This document shows positions 10,585 through 22,725 of a DNA stretch of 64,000 nt, piece after piece; within the stretch, counting starts at the first letter, position 1; each line of letters opens with the position of its first letter. The DNA is from Trileptium ribeirensis (lineage: Eukaryota > Nematoda > Enoplea > Enoplida > Thoracostomopsidae): positions 1-64,000 of the forward strand of contig JASANE010024996.1 of the NCBI GenBank assembly GCA_030248225.1, read 5' to 3'. The notes beneath the pieces were generated by a model. The model worked only from the letters and a program-made list of their open reading frames with translations, was not told the origin of the DNA and searched no databases. Position numbers and translations under genes: made by a program.

Positions 10585-11544
10585 ATGCAGTTTGACAATC
10601 GTGCTGCAAGACCAACTGTCTAAAATGGAGACAAATTAGTACCATTTCGCGTGATTGTGATAAAACGAAATTGAATTTGTATCGGAATATAATTTCCTTA
10701 AGACGTTTATATCAACCCTCACATCTTGTGGTATTCACTCAATGCCGTCGTCGTAATGCAATTTTTTGCAGGGTGTAATATGAGATATCTCTTGCTGTCT
10801 AAGTATGAGTGTATTTAGGGTGTTGTAAAGGTTTTTGTCTATAAATTTATTTTTTTACTTGTTTTTTGTTGTATATATTTCATTGTTGACGAGCATATAG
10901 GAATTTTATATGTTTTGCCAGTGCAACATTTGTATAATGTTTATTTGGAACGGAACACCTATCTACTGTTATGGAGCGAATATTGGTATATAGCAGAAAC
11001 TGCTTATGTAAAATAAAGTGGTTTCAAGCATGTTTGTCGCTAATCTGAGCTAAACAAACTTGTTCTTTTTATGCGTTGTAGCCAATGTCGCAAATCGTAC
11101 AACGAGTATGATTCCACAAACTGTAACAACGGTATGAGTACCGTCATAAACTTCGAGGGTTCGTTACGGCGTATCTCTGGGTGCTGCTATGTTTAGTTTG
11201 CGATCAAGCTACTCATTTTTTGAAAAAAAGTTTAAGCTAAAGGGAGGTGTTTTCCTTGGCAGTAACTTTCTGTGTGAATGAATTGCAGTTAAAGAAGAAT
11301 TTATTGCTAATATATGGTAGTAATGCATGCTATGGTAGTAGGAAATACCTTGACGATGTGTTATTATTTGGAAGCTTTACAACATGGTTTATTCCCGGGC
11401 AAGTAAGTCAGCCTTATTACGGAGAATTAATGTGCATTGTCTATACTCCACTGAACATGTTAGATATACATCAGGTGAAAGATCCTGCTACGCAAAAAAT
11501 AATAGGTTGACATGTGGTAAATAAACAGATATGACAGAAATGGT
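10585..11544. other. AT-rich stretch, nothing recognised
   Basis: No conserved coding segments. The plus-strand ORF at 11,247-11,510 has no family features. Confidence 0.35.
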
Positions 11545-11735
11545 CCCGTTTCTACTTTAGGGGGTGAAGCATGATGCATGCTATGCCATTCTCGATGTAC
11601 TAAGCATAGTCTTAACGTAAGCTTAGGTCCTTGTATGAGACATACACACTTGAGCCTAACTCGAAAGACTGCTGGCCCCCGAACCACCCGCTCTAAGCTG
11701 TCTTTTTTTTCCTAACGTTATAACGTCCGGCCCCG
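11545..11735 (-). mobile_element. Short non-autonomous repeat family 4 (MITE-like), copy 1
   Basis: Read on the minus strand it begins gttataacgttagg, then aacagcttag-like, ggttcgggggcc, gtatgtctcatacaaggac, gcttagtacatcgag. The same ordered landmarks occur on the plus strand at 29,590-29,790 and 51,495-51,640. It has no coding capacity. Exact ends and target-site duplications were not resolved. Confidence 0.7.
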
Positions 11736-11744
11736 AAACGTGGC

Positions 11745-12995
11745 ATGGACCAACAACAGCTAAATTTCCCATATGCAATGAAATGAACGCGTGATCGAAG
11801 AACCTGTGTGTAAGTAGAGCGCTTTGCAGAAAGTGCTGGCTTTTTGTCATTAAATTGTTTGATCAAATGTAATTTATTACTCATTTGCTACTGATTCCAT
11901 AAGCTTGAGAGAGTTCGATAAGAGTGAAACTGGCTGATAGTTAAGTGGTTCGCATGTTGATACTTTCGTATAGATGGGTACAACATAGGACCACATGCTA
12001 GGTAAAACGCCATTTATGAATGATCGTTCGAAAGTATGAGACACTGGGTTACACAACGCTTAGTTCTTTTAAAAAGGACAGAAAATTCCTCTCGAGCGTG
12101 GCTATGTATATTTTTTTAATTTTCCCATGAATTTGTACACGATATCAGGCTTGAAGGCATGATAATTCTATACCGTCAGAAGCTTCAGTTAGTACAGAAA
12201 GCTTCATAGCATCCGGAGTAAATACAGTTGCAAAAGCATTTGCTAGTAAACTTGAACGTTAGTCGTCATCAGTAATAAGCTCACCTTGGCTATTCTTCAA
12301 GGGGCACTGATATCGTTCTTAGCGAAACACTTATTGTTGACGTATTTAAAGAGTATTTCGATCGCTGAGGTTAAGAATTTTGTGTTCGCGGTGGTTTTGG
12401 TAAGCAAAAATCGCCTAGGAACATTTTTGCTGTGTAGTTTTCATTTTGTGAAATATCCTGATTTTTTTCCATAATTTTCATTTATGCGATAGAAGCCTCT
12501 TAATGTAAAAAGAGTAGTTGGTTTTAGTATGTGAATTTTTAGTCTTTTTGGGGACGTGTTGTAAACAATCCTAAACATCAATCAACGTATAAAAGCACAA
12601 CCATTTATCGTCATCACAGTAAATGCTATATAGTAACAAATCCCAGTTGATATTTGCCAAGTTAGACTTCATAGCTGGAAAATTAGCTTTTTTGAAATCG
12701 AAGCCATGTGTGGGTTTGTGTACACTTGTTGCCAAATTCGCCAATAGAACGATATCAATTGAGAAATGTTCTTAATTAAAAAAATGTTCGCCGCGCACTA
12801 CAAAAGGTACATTTAATACGCATGTTGTCAAAACAAGATCTAGTAAATTGTTGCCACGAGTAGGAAAGGTTGTATGTAGCTCGAGCCTGTCTCGGAAATG
12901 CTTTTCATGAAAGTTTCATAAATGAAGCTATGAGGGCATGGTGAAGTAGCCCAGTTTATATCTGGTAGGTTGAAGTCGACTGACAATGGTTAGCA
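11745..12995 (-). mobile_element. Degenerate CR1/L2-type LINE fragment
   Basis: On the minus strand, 12,951-12,980 encodes VDFNLPDINW, the conserved motif of the AP-type endonuclease of CR1/L2-like non-LTR retrotransposons. Further along, 11,893-11,990 encodes VVPIYTKVS and LNYQPVSLLSNSLKLME, corresponding to the first reverse-transcriptase blocks (the NYRPISLLS motif). The order and spacing fit endonuclease followed by RT. The reading frame shifts many times and stops are frequent, so it is a relic. The catalytic RT box is absent: the copy ends before it, at the neighbouring MITE-like repeat. Confidence 0.75.
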
Positions 12996-13557
12996 TCGTC
13001 GTCCTTGGCAGCGTCATAACTGGTGCGACCTTCGGACCCACTATTGCAAGCTGCCACGCTTGCCCATGAAGTAAATGTCCGTGAACCTTGTCCTGATGGA
13101 GCATGTGTAGCAGGTTTTTCGATGTTACGAGGTGAAGCGGTGAGACGTTGTAGTGCGTCGGAGATGGCTGTGACAGAAGAAGATAGTGACGCTGCTTCTA
13201 GAAGCCACACAAGCAGAGCCAGACCAGGTCCTTGTTCGGTTACGTTTGTGCTGATAGCATTAGACGGGTTGACACGTTCACACCATTTGCGGCTTGCAGC
13301 AAAGCATGCTTTGCGTACTACCAGAATGCGCTCATGGCCGTCGATGTTTTCTGCCACAGCTGCGGGGATATTGGCCCAGGCGTAATGCTTCCAGCCGTCA
13401 TATTAGTCGCATGCGAGCAACTATCACGGGCGTTTTTGTTGCAGTCAACGTAACATTGGCTAGCATCAGTAGCATCGTCGTCCTTGGGAGTGTTGGTTAC
13501 GGATAGTGTGGAGGTTCGGCGGAATCGTCGTTGTGTCGGTGGTGAATGAATCATATT
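12996..13557 (-). other. GC-richer tract with overlapping ORFs on both strands, next to the LINE
   Basis: ORFs are open on both strands (minus 12,956-13,357 and 13,318-13,554; plus 13,023-13,385). None has a recognised domain. The phrase agcatcgtcgtccttgg occurs twice, near 12,990 and near 13,470, as if an internal duplication bounds the block. Given its position upstream of the LINE endonuclease motif, it could be what remains of ORF1 or the endonuclease start, but no motif confirms this. Confidence 0.35.
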
Positions 13558-14798
13558 GTATGTAGCTATTAGTTAATGTAGAATTATATAAACCCATTTT
13601 TATGACTCTTTGAAATCGTCTTTGTCTTCAACCTGCAATGTGCGCTGAATGCAAAGCTGCCTGCTTTCCGGTTGAAGTAATGTATAGTAGCATTATTATA
13701 GTGAAGAAATGTAACTTTTGGATGGTCTGAATTAAATCATCACGAAAGTTTTGTCGGCCCAAACCAAGCGTTTCTGAAAAGGAAGACGTGTTTGTATTTT
13801 CAGTATATGCCTAGGATTCACGTGGACACCGTGTGCTACGCGAGGGCAGGGATGTTCCATATATAATATACAAATGCCCGATGCTTGCCTGCATATATCT
13901 ATAAGTTTGCGGGCGCAGCGCGCAATTTGTGCCGCTTTTCTAGACATTAACTATCCTACGTGGCTGGATTGTTTGCTCTGAGTCTGATGATATTTGTCTC
14001 TTCATGTTGATGTGTTTGGACCGAAATTTTGTTTTTTAATTTACAAGACGCAATGTTCATCACCTTTGACACCTCAAATATAAACAACTTGTAATCTTAG
14101 CGACGTATACTGCAGTACTTCCTTATTGCTGCATTTTGTGTGTATACATAGTAGCTTCTTGAAATAAATATCTGAAAGTTTGAACCCTCTGCCTAAATTT
14201 TAACATACTTAGCGAATTTCACCTTGTAAAATGAGTCATAACGGTGATGGCCTGCCCTTAAAATTTCGATGAAATTAAACCCTAAACATCTAAAATGATG
14301 GTTTGTTCAATATTTATGTGATACGATGGCTTCGGTTCATCTATGTTAAAGTTATGAAATAACTGCTTTTTTGAAGTGAGACGTGGTAGATAACCCTCAC
14401 AGCATAAAATTTTACTGGTTTTCTTCATGCATTCTGCGCTTAAATGTTATCACAATTTTTTAAATTTCATTTATTTCAGTTATCGCGCATGTAAACTTTA
14501 TAAAGTTTCACGAAGTCGGGTCGGTGTTGGCTGCGGGTGTGGACGGGCCGCCAATAACTGACCCGACTACCATCTTTAATACTCTTCCCGCGGGCTAATT
14601 TTTAACACCATAGATTGAGAAATTCAGTTTATTGTTTTGCCAGATATTCATAGCAGTATCTAGATTTATTTCTATTATAGTAACCCGTATTGGTGTATTT
14701 CTGAATACTATAAAATTTGTTTTATTTAGACGTTTATTGTTTGTATTTTTGGCTTTTATATACAATATTGCTTAAGCAATTTCTTTTTACTTTGAACA
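13558..14798. other. Intergenic stretch upstream of EXOSC2
   Basis: AT-rich with no conserved coding segment. A short GC-rich patch at 14,515-14,595 contains gtcgggtcgg and cagttattgg/ccaataactg-type phrases facing each other, and resembles the GC-rich patch at 62.4-62.5 kb. The EXOSC2 promoter should lie in the last few hundred bases; no TATA box was convincingly placed. Confidence 0.35.
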
Positions 14799-15037
14799 AT
14801 GGCGACAAATCTTGAAATTATTTTGGCAGCAGACTTACCATCTGTGTCACACGTGGACGAGGCAAATCAATCGGGAAGTTATGGCAGTTTGGTTACACCG
14901 AGCGACGTGATAGCCATTGATACATCTTACATGCGAGGACACGGTACTTATGTTGAAGAATCAAAACTTCATGCTTCTGTTGCAGGCCGTGTTGAGCGTG
15001 TCAATAAATTGATATCTGTGAAGCCACTAAAAACTCG
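14799..15037 (+). CDS. EXOSC2: EXOSC2 (RRP4) exon 1: RNA exosome cap subunit
   Basis: EXOSC2/RRP4 is one of three S1/KH cap subunits of the RNA exosome, which feeds RNA into the 3'-to-5' degradation channel in nucleus and cytoplasm. Four exons join in frame: 14,799-15,037, 16,446-16,671, 22,584-22,725 and 26,614-26,912. Together they make 906 nt, or 301 residues plus stop; the human protein is about 293. Exon 1 carries the start, a divergent acidic N-terminus and the highly conserved RRP4 N-terminal block MRGHGTY followed by ASVAGRVERVNKLI and KPLKTR. The donor is CG|GTTAAG and the last codon (Arg) is completed by exon 2. The intact frame, GT-AG introns and conservation indicate a functional gene. 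Confidence 0.96.
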
Positions 15038-16445
15038 GTTAAGATTTTTTAATTTGTATTGGTTGTTGTCGCTTCATCTGTTATTTGTGGGCTCTAGGAT
15101 ACCGTTATAATCAGCAGACTACTGACTGTGCATGTCAGTAAACTTAAAAACATAATCTGTGACCAGAAACTTTCTGGACGATGCTAGTTTCTGCCAATTG
15201 GAATAAAGAAACTACAGTCTCCCTGAATATAATTAATGTAATTTTCTAACTATTGCTTGCTTTACATTATTATGATTTTGCCCCTATCTTAACTTAACAT
15301 GAGTGTCTAACATACGTTATGTTACACATACCTGTGATTCACTAAGCAGTTAACTAGCTGTGTTCCCATTATTCCTTTCTCAACGGACTGGTGGGTGTTC
15401 GGTCCCTGGAAGCACGCAGGGCGATGCGACTTTAAAGTAGGGCAAGCAACTATTGGCGCATATGTAATAGAAATGTAATCTGCTAGATGATATTACTTCT
15501 CCAAGTATAGGCTGCAGACACAAGATTTAATAAATTGACCGGATAATGTAGGATTCCGACTGGTGGGTCGACCGTCGGTGTACAGGGGATAAGACCGTCT
15601 CCCTCAGTCCTCTAAGTAGAAGTTATGGTACACAGCTAGACACATGCGAAGATTTGATGGCAGTAATCTACATGCTAGGCAGATTACTTACAGCATCGTT
15701 CCCATACGACACAGCTCATATCATGTCCTTGCCATTTGAACTACCACGATATTGCCAGCACGACGCTGTCTTAGCATCGTGTAGGTTTTGGAAAGTTTGA
15801 ATTATATCGAATGTGATTAACCAGTATTATAAGTGTATATAGGGTGGATGGAAAATAGTCACTGTAAATTCATATTTGAGAGTAGTGACATGATTTTGAA
15901 GAGTTTAACGCGTTTATATAAAGCTGTTAATTTTTGGGAACTGTTATTTGCGATGATTTCGCGGACGGATGGTCAAAAATTTACTTTTATTTCTGTCTAT
16001 GTTAACTGTTCACGAAATTGCTAATAAGTCCTTCATTTGCAAATATCAATATGTCAAGATATATTTTCTAGTTAAAACGTAACCACTCGTTTTTGGAAAG
16101 CCAGTAATATGGAAATGGTATGTTTTATTATTTCATCATATTATTCACTGTCCTAAGTTGCTTCAAATGGTCATATTTCTTTGTCACTAGTTGGACTGTT
16201 TGTCATGAACGTTTCTGAACGTATTTTTAACTTTTTGCAATAGAACAGCTCTGTAATATTTTAGTAAACTTGGAGCTTTCGAAATATTTAAGATTGTTTC
16301 TATATCGTTCATAGTGTGGTCAACATTTTGTGCGGTATCTTTATTTGAAAAAATTATATGCACAGAAGCAAATTGTGTAATTTTGTCCATCTTAAGTTAT
16401 TGTTCACTGTTATCATCATTGTACGCTTTTGTTAATGTTTTTTAG
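15038..16445 (+). other. EXOSC2 intron 1
   Basis: GT-AG intron (donor gttaag, acceptor gttttttag). AT-rich. The short ORFs at 15,833 (plus) and 16,187-16,390 (minus) show no family features. No mobile element was recognised. Confidence 0.85.
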
Positions 16446-16671
16446 TTATAACGGTGAAATCGGCGATGTCGTGGTCGGACGTGTTACCGAAGTCGGTACA
16501 AAGCGATGGAAAGTGGAAACTAACGCACGACTCGATTCCATTCTTATGCTGTCGTCCGTTAATTTGCCAGGCGGTGAACTTAGGCGCAAATCAATTGAGG
16601 ACGAGCTTATGATGCGCGAGTATCTTAGCGAAGGCGACTTAATTTCGGCCGAAGTACAGTCGGTGTTTTCG
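16446..16671 (+). CDS. EXOSC2: EXOSC2 exon 2: S1 RNA-binding domain
   Basis: Its first base completes the Arg codon from exon 1. It then reads YNGEIGDVVVGRVTEVGTKRWKV, the start of the S1 OB-fold, continuing through NLPGGELRRKS and EGDLISAEVQSVFS. These blocks line up almost residue for residue with animal RRP4. It ends in phase 0 at TCG|GTAATT. No frameshift or stop was seen. Confidence 0.96.
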
Positions 16672-17709
16672 GTAATTTGACTTCGTTTATTTCTTGTGTA
16701 ATATGATATGACACTAAATTATCTGTTTTATGGTATTTAGTCTGGAGAAAAGTTTTCCTTAGAGCATTTAGAGCGATTCATATTTTTGGAGTAAAGCGTT
16801 TTGCATTGCTATGTCGTCTTTGGTCAAGGCTTCGCAGTCAAATGGCCGTTTCTAGAACAAGTATATATATTTTGTGCTTTTTCGTAAATTTAATTATGCA
16901 AAAAGACAATCATTTGAAATATTAGTAAAAAGAAATAGATTTTATTGGATGGACAAATTATTGCGAAAAACATCGCATCGGGATTCCGTATTTTTTAAGA
17001 CTATTTCTAAGTTTTCTTATTTTTTCTATTTTTATTTTTAAGATTATTTATAAGTTCTCTATCTTAATATCTTTAGGAGAATCAATCACGGATTTGGTGT
17101 AACATGCCTATATTCAGGAAATTTGGGGCACGAAAATAGGGAAATTTGACTAACATGGATATTTAGAGAAGATAGTTGGTATCTATACCAAATACTGCGG
17201 ACAGGGTAGTATTATATCAGCGAATTACAGCGACTTTAACTGGAAATGTAAATTTTAAAGTAACTGGAACCGTAGCCTCGTCTTATCATTCTATATTTAG
17301 CAAAGTAATTGGTGGGAGAAATAGCGGTCTTAACTTTAGAATTACAAGAATACTTATTGTCAACATTCGAAAACTGGTATAGTAGAGTTAGAAAGGAACA
17401 TCAATAGTAGTTAAGCCAAAGTGATAACGCTAATCCAACAACTTCTTCTTGTAAGGCGTGTTCCAGCTGCAATAAATGGTGCAAAAGGAGATCTCTTTCA
17501 CAGCACGGATCAAACGGTAAGATGTAGGTCTGTTGTTTTTGTATCTAATACAATTAATGCAACTGTATAAATCAGCTATTTGATGGGGACACAACAGTTG
17601 TTAAAATTAATGCGGAAATACAAGGTAAATCTACTGAGGTATATCTAGCGCCACTATACTTTCCATACGACGCAGCAGATGAGTTACCAGGTCAAAACTA
17701 GTAACGCTC

Positions 17710-18279
17710 GTGAACCACTGTAGGGACAATAAAATTGAGTTGGTTATAGGTTGCGATGCAAACGCATATAATACGCTATGGGAAAGCACTAATAACAACA
17801 AAAGAGGTGAAGATTTAGCTTCTTATATGTTGAATATTGATCTCAGTCTGCTGAATAGAGGCATCACTTTGACGTTTGTGAATCGGAGACGAGGTGAAGT
17901 GCTGAACACCACTTTATGTACCGGCCTAGTTGAAACGTTAGTGGGCGACTGGGAAGTATTAAAGGAGTACACTGTATCTGGTCACAAGTATATTTCATAT
18001 ACAATGAACGGGCCAGAGGCACAGATCATGGAACCAGGTTACCAAATTGTTAGACTGCATTGGGAGACATACAAGAATGATGTGGAAGAACTCATTCCTG
18101 AAGCTAAACAAGGCTTTAGTTGTGAAAGCCCTAAATATATAGACATGTCTGTAGCCAAATTAACAAGTATTCTAATAACTGCAGTAATGCTGTCCAAAAA
18201 AGGGTTGAGAAAAGAGGTAATCTCATTGGTGGAATCCAGAGTTAGACAAACTAAGAAGGAAAGTACTCAAGTTGTATAG
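17710..18279 (+). pseudogene. LINE endonuclease domain fragment
   Basis: The longest open part of the LOA-like relic, 189 residues. It has the endonuclease motif GCDANAYNTLWEST and the following GEDLASYMLN and LNRGITLTFVNRRRGEV blocks, which correspond to the C-terminal half of the AP endonuclease that nicks target DNA. The N-terminal half lies upstream in another frame (LFDGDTTVVKINAEIQ to YLAPLYFPYD, about 17,575-17,680). The motif residue usually written H in GCDANAHH is Y/N here. Confidence 0.8.
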
Positions 18280-18508
18280 AATGGCTATGCGTTATAACGA
18301 TAATAGAACATGTTCTGCGTTCGAGGGTCATACAAACAAGATACAAGAAGCGAGTAAGAAGTCGTGTACTGTTTTTGTAACTCTATAAAAAAAGGTTTCA
18401 AACAGTGCGAAGATAAGTAAAATTATGAAGGGTGAGAAGAAGTCGAAACTAGGAAGAATAAAGAAGGCGGATGGTTGATACAAATCGATGTAACACGAGG
18501 TACTCAGT

Positions 18509-19303
18509 GTGATGCTGTCTGATCATGTACCGGAATGCGTAGCAGTAACTGAAGGCGATGCATCTCAGCCAGCAGCGGCCCATTGGAAAGACAGAATCTT
18601 TAGATCAGATATGAGCCTGATAGAGCGGATAATTAGGAATAAAAATAACAAGTGCACGGTAAGCAGATTTGACAGGTATAAATTCCCAGGACCGGACATG
18701 GTATTTTCAGCCCTATTCCAGGTTAGCATAGACACGATAGTCGATATCTTGCAAGAAATATATTACATCTGTCTACGGATAGACTATCTTCCGATGAGCT
18801 GGCGACATAGCAGAACGATTTTCATTTCTAAGCTGGGAAAGGATAACTATACGTAGGCTAAGTCTTTTCGACCAATAAGCTTGACTTCTTTTATCTTGAA
18901 GACATTAGAAGGACTTGTTGACAAGTACGCAACAAGAGACGTGCTATGCGATAGGAATCTTCATGATACCCAACATGCCTACCCATCTGGCAGAAGTACG
19001 GTAAGAACACTACATTATGTGAGCTTTTGGATAGAATAGGAAATGGAGCAAAACAAGTTTGTTTTAGCATTCTTCATGGATATATCAGGAGCTTTCGATA
19101 GTACGATAATAAACAATATTGATGACAGTCTTGGAGGACTCCCGCTTGCATCAGCAACTAAGAAATGGTTAAATAAACTACTTAGTAATATAATAGTCAC
19201 TGCAGAGCTAGGAATTACAAGACGTAGTGCGAAGACTTCCAGGTGTTTTTCCCAACGTGGTGTACTTTCACCTCTTCTGTGGAGAATTGTAGCAGACAGC
19301 TAG
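18509..19303 (+). pseudogene. LINE reverse transcriptase fragments
   Basis: Two open segments (18,509-18,856 and 19,043-19,303) plus connecting frames carry the RT blocks: the LPMSWRHSRTIFISKLGKDNYT region, FRPISLTSFILKTLE after an in-frame TAG, the catalytic-Asp block FFMDISGAFDS, and QRGVLSPLLW. The position expected to hold the YADD box reads VCVAYGVVV (about 19,332-19,360), so both catalytic aspartates of that box are missing. Confidence 0.8.
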
Positions 19304-20654
19304 CTGAAGAAACTCGACACTTCTAGAGTTGTCTGTGTAGCCTATGGTGTTGTAGTGATGAGTTCATCGAAAGTGTTAAATATAGCAACTGACAGACTAG
19401 ATGTCTCACTCAGTATTGTAGACGGTGTGAGGCTAAAGAACTAGAAGTGAATGGAGAGAAAAGTAAATGTATAGTCTCTTCAAGGAAAAGGCAAAAAAAA
19501 CAAAATCTGATAGAATTGAAAGTGGGATGTATGACTATTACTATGGTGGACACAGTAAAGTATCTAGGGCTGTTGACGGACAATACTTTGAGTTGGAAGG
19601 CTCAGATAAATGAAGTATGTTGAAAAGCGATTCGGTTGTTGTTCGCGTTGAAGAGATTTTCAGGCTGTAATTGGGGACATATGCCGGCTATTAACATGTT
19701 TCTATGCAAGGCTATTGTAATATATGCCCGTTGTGTTATATTGATCAGTATGCTAGTGATATCGATTAGGGCTAATCTCCTATATGAATGGTCTGAAGAA
19801 TGTTTTTAGTCTTGCATAGTCGTGTTATCTCAGGTGCATACAAAACGACCTCGACGGACAGTATTATGCTTATACTAGCCATCCGTCCCATTGAGGCAAC
19901 AGCAAAGGAAACTACAATAAATGAGTTATGAAAAAGGTCGTCTAGCAGCTATAGCGCTTGAAGCCACGTCTGAGGAACACCTAGTAGCTATGTCGTCTAA
20001 CGAAATACACACCGACAGGACAGTAAAGAAGTGGCACTTCGAAGACAATAATAACGAGACAGCTTCTGTAGATAGGGAATGTTGCGCAGATGGATCAGCA
20101 ATAAAGTCACGTTTGAAGATAGACTGTGGCGCATGTGTATACATTGAAAACAAACTGTCATTGTCTATGCGACTGGGCACACTAGTAACTGTCTTCGAAA
20201 CAGAAGTAAAAACTATCAGAAGATATGCGGAGTTTATTGTGGAAAGCAGGATAAAAAGGAAACGTATTGCCCTTATAGTGATAATAAGGCTGCACTTTTA
20301 GCATTAGAGAACAGCACGATCAAGTCAACATGTGCACTAGAATGTGTTGAATGGCTAAATAGAGCTGGTAAGCTGAATTCACTAAGTATTGGATGGATAA
20401 AAGGACATTCAGACAAGTAAGGAAATGAAAGGGTGGATGAATTTGTAAGGAGAGGCCTATGTTCTCCTTTCATTGGCCCTGAATTATGCATTCCTATAAG
20501 CAGGACTACAATAAAGACACATACATCTACTGAGAAATTCACGGATAACCCATGATAAGAGTTGGTCGACAGATGCAGAATAAAACAAACGAGGATATTC
20601 TTCCAGAAAACGGACAAGGACAAATCTAAGTTAATGTGAAGACTCAGCAAGGAT

Positions 20655-20843
20655 AGAATGAGAATCCCAATACAGTACCTGACAGGTAATGGGAACTTTA
20701 AGAAACATTTGAAAACGATTAAATTAAAGGAGAATGATATAATATATTATGTATGTAGATTATGCAAAAAAGAGGTCGAAACAGCACAACACATGACATT
20801 TGAGTGTGCGGCATTACAAAACCTTAGACTTAAATTTGTATGA
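20655..20843 (+). pseudogene. LINE C-terminal CCHC finger
   Basis: The ORF reads RIPIQYLTGNGNFKKHLK, then CRLCKKEVETAQHMTFEC: C-x2-C-x8-H-x4-C, the zinc-finger-like tail at the end of R1/LOA/I-type ORF2 proteins. It ends at a TGA at 20,841-20,843 that may be the natural ORF2 stop. No clear poly(A) or simple-repeat tail follows. Confidence 0.75.
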
Positions 20844-21639
20844 TGACGTAGCATAGATATCACAGAAGGCGGTAGCTTAAGATTACGCATTAATTCATAG
20901 GTTTCTGGATGAATAACTTTATAGATGCTGGAAAGGTTGTGGGTGCTGAGAAGAGCACATATGTTTTTAGCGCTTAATGAGATTATCAAATAACACCTTC
21001 TTATTGCCCTTCATTCTTTCGTCAACTTTAGAATGTGCTAAAAATGGCTCTCATGATGTGCTCAATGTATTTATCGCTGGCTTCTCTAAATGTGTGGAGG
21101 TGGTCTCGTGTTTCGACCCACACCTTAGGTACCCGCATTTCATGCCTTCAGGCAAATTTTGGTCTTCTCGAGTTCGCGCAGCCCATGTACTTTTCTGCAC
21201 TATTAAAAATTACCAATTTTTTCTTTGATGAGATAAAAAATACGCGAATTATTCCGGACTAATAAAGTTATCAGTATGGTTGGTGATTTACTTTTGTTGG
21301 GCACAGAATCAGCAGCAGGCATGATTACAATAGAAATTCAGCAAAAAAGGAAACTAAAAGCCGACTTATAATGCTTAAAAGTGTATTTGTCAAACATTTA
21401 TACATTCCATACGGAGCGCGTTAATGAGAAAAATTCAATTCTCAGGTCATATAGACAACCAATAAGTTGTCCAACGGCATCACCTATGAGTAAAATTATT
21501 GGTATTTTCTTATATATTTCTTATTTTCTTATGTTTTCTTATTGTTGCTATTGTATACTTTGTAGAAGCACAGCTAGAGAAGTTAACGTAGTTAAAGATT
21601 AAGTAGTACTGAGTATCTGCTGTTAAGCTAAGCGTTCTT

Positions 21640-22420
21640 GTTTTTGCCAGAGGCGGAAAATTCGGCACCGTCTGTCTGTCAGTCCGTTGAACTCCTCACT
21701 AACTACTGGGCCGATTTAAAAAAACCATTTTTGTTTGAAAGGCCTAATATCGGACAGGTGCAAGACATATATAGATTTTGTCAAAATTTGCTTTAGTTAA
21801 TTAATAATAATTACCTAATTGGTTAAGCGTGTTAGCCTATTTTTAGCATTTTCAAACAAAAATTGCATATTTTTCAACAAATAATTGTGTAAAACTATTA
21901 TTTTGGTGCATATACTACATTTCGCCGTGAATTATGAATCTAGTGCGTATTTACTTTTCAAGAAGTTAAAAACATGCTAATTATTCAGTCAATTAGCTAA
22001 TTACTAATTAATTGTTAAGTAGCTAGTTACTAATTAATTGTTACTAGCTAATTTTTTGAAAAATTTCAAAGTGCTCTCAAATTAAAAATAAATTGCACCC
22101 GGTGGTTTTTATGTCGCTGATCACGAATATGACATTTCTGAAACTCTAAAGCCTGGTCGTATATGCTAATTATTAGTGATTAACTAGCTAATTAGGTAAT
22201 TTTATGCAAATTGTAAAAGCACTTCAAAATTGCTAATTTGTTGCACTCGGGGGTTTTCGATGTCGCTGATATAAATAATTGGGTTTTAAAGCGCTATGAT
22301 TGTATCATGGATGCTAATTAGATAATTAATTAGCTAATTAGTTGATATTACTATTTAACTATTTTTTAGCTAGCGAGCTTTTTGTATGGTGAATTTGACA
22401 TCACTTGCCTAAAACGTGAT
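21640..22420 (+). repeat. Repeat family 6 with TAATTAGCTAATTA-rich core
   Basis: It starts with a gtctgtctgtcagtccgttg / actgggccgattt phrase and runs into long stretches of taattaat, tagctaatta and actaattaatt. Reverse-complement matches to these phrases occur at 37,810-38,050. The palindromic 4-8-bp AT words give the region strong self-complementarity. No coding capacity. Confidence 0.65.
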
Positions 22421-22583
22421 ACTTATTATAATTTAATTAAATAGTTAGTTGAAACACATGCATACACAAATAAGATACCAAATACTTTGCCTGTTGCTCC
22501 GCTTACTTTTTGTAATTTATTACGTTTACTAGTATATGCTGTCTACTTCAACGTTTTTTATTATATTAAACATTTTATTCTAG

Positions 22584-22725
22584 GACGGAATTCTGTCTCT
22601 TCACACGCGGAGCTTAAAGTATGGAAAATTATCTCAGGGGACGTTAGTTAAAGTGTCTCCGTCACTTGTGAAACGACGCAAGTCTCACTTTCATAATCTT
22701 CCTTGTGGTGCGGGTTTAATAATCG
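22584..22725 (+). CDS. EXOSC2: EXOSC2 exon 3: end of S1 and start of KH domain
   Basis: Begins in phase 0 after ttattctag and reads DGILSLHTRSLKYGKL, then KVSPSLVKRRKSHFHNLPCGAG. This is the S1-KH linker and the start of the KH domain, near-identical to the RRP4 family. It ends after one base of a Gly codon at G|GTAGG, completed by GC at the start of exon 4. Confidence 0.96.

Larger units (their letters stand above)
17430..20845 (+). mobile_element. Dead R1/LOA-type LINE with RNase H
   Basis: A non-LTR retrotransposon relic in sense with EXOSC2. The domain order is as expected: AP endonuclease, with GCDANAYNTLWEST at about 17,750-17,790 followed by LNRGITLTFVN; reverse transcriptase, with PGPDMV about 18,690, FRPISLTSF after a stop at 18,854, FFMDISGAFDS about 19,070-19,100, and SQRGVLSPLLW about 19,250; RNase H pieces at 20,090-20,450 (DCGA, SDNKAAL, WIKGHSDK); and a terminal CCHC finger. 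GCDANA plus RNase H points to the LOA/R1 branch of the I superfamily. Numerous stops and frameshifts interrupt it. The 5' end with ORF1 was not recognised, and 17,080-17,430 may belong to it. Confidence 0.85.
16672..22583 (+). other. EXOSC2 intron 2, hosting a LINE and other repeats
   Basis: A 5.9-kb GT-AG intron (donor gtaatt, acceptor ttattctag). It contains the LOA-like LINE relic at 17,430-20,845 and repeat family 6 at 21,640-22,420. Both are in the same orientation as the gene or non-coding. The rest is AT-rich filler. Confidence 0.9.

Noticed and set aside
16187..16390. Minus-strand 67-residue ORF in EXOSC2 intron 1
   Set aside because: It has a polar, plausible-looking translation but no splice context, family motif or composition change.
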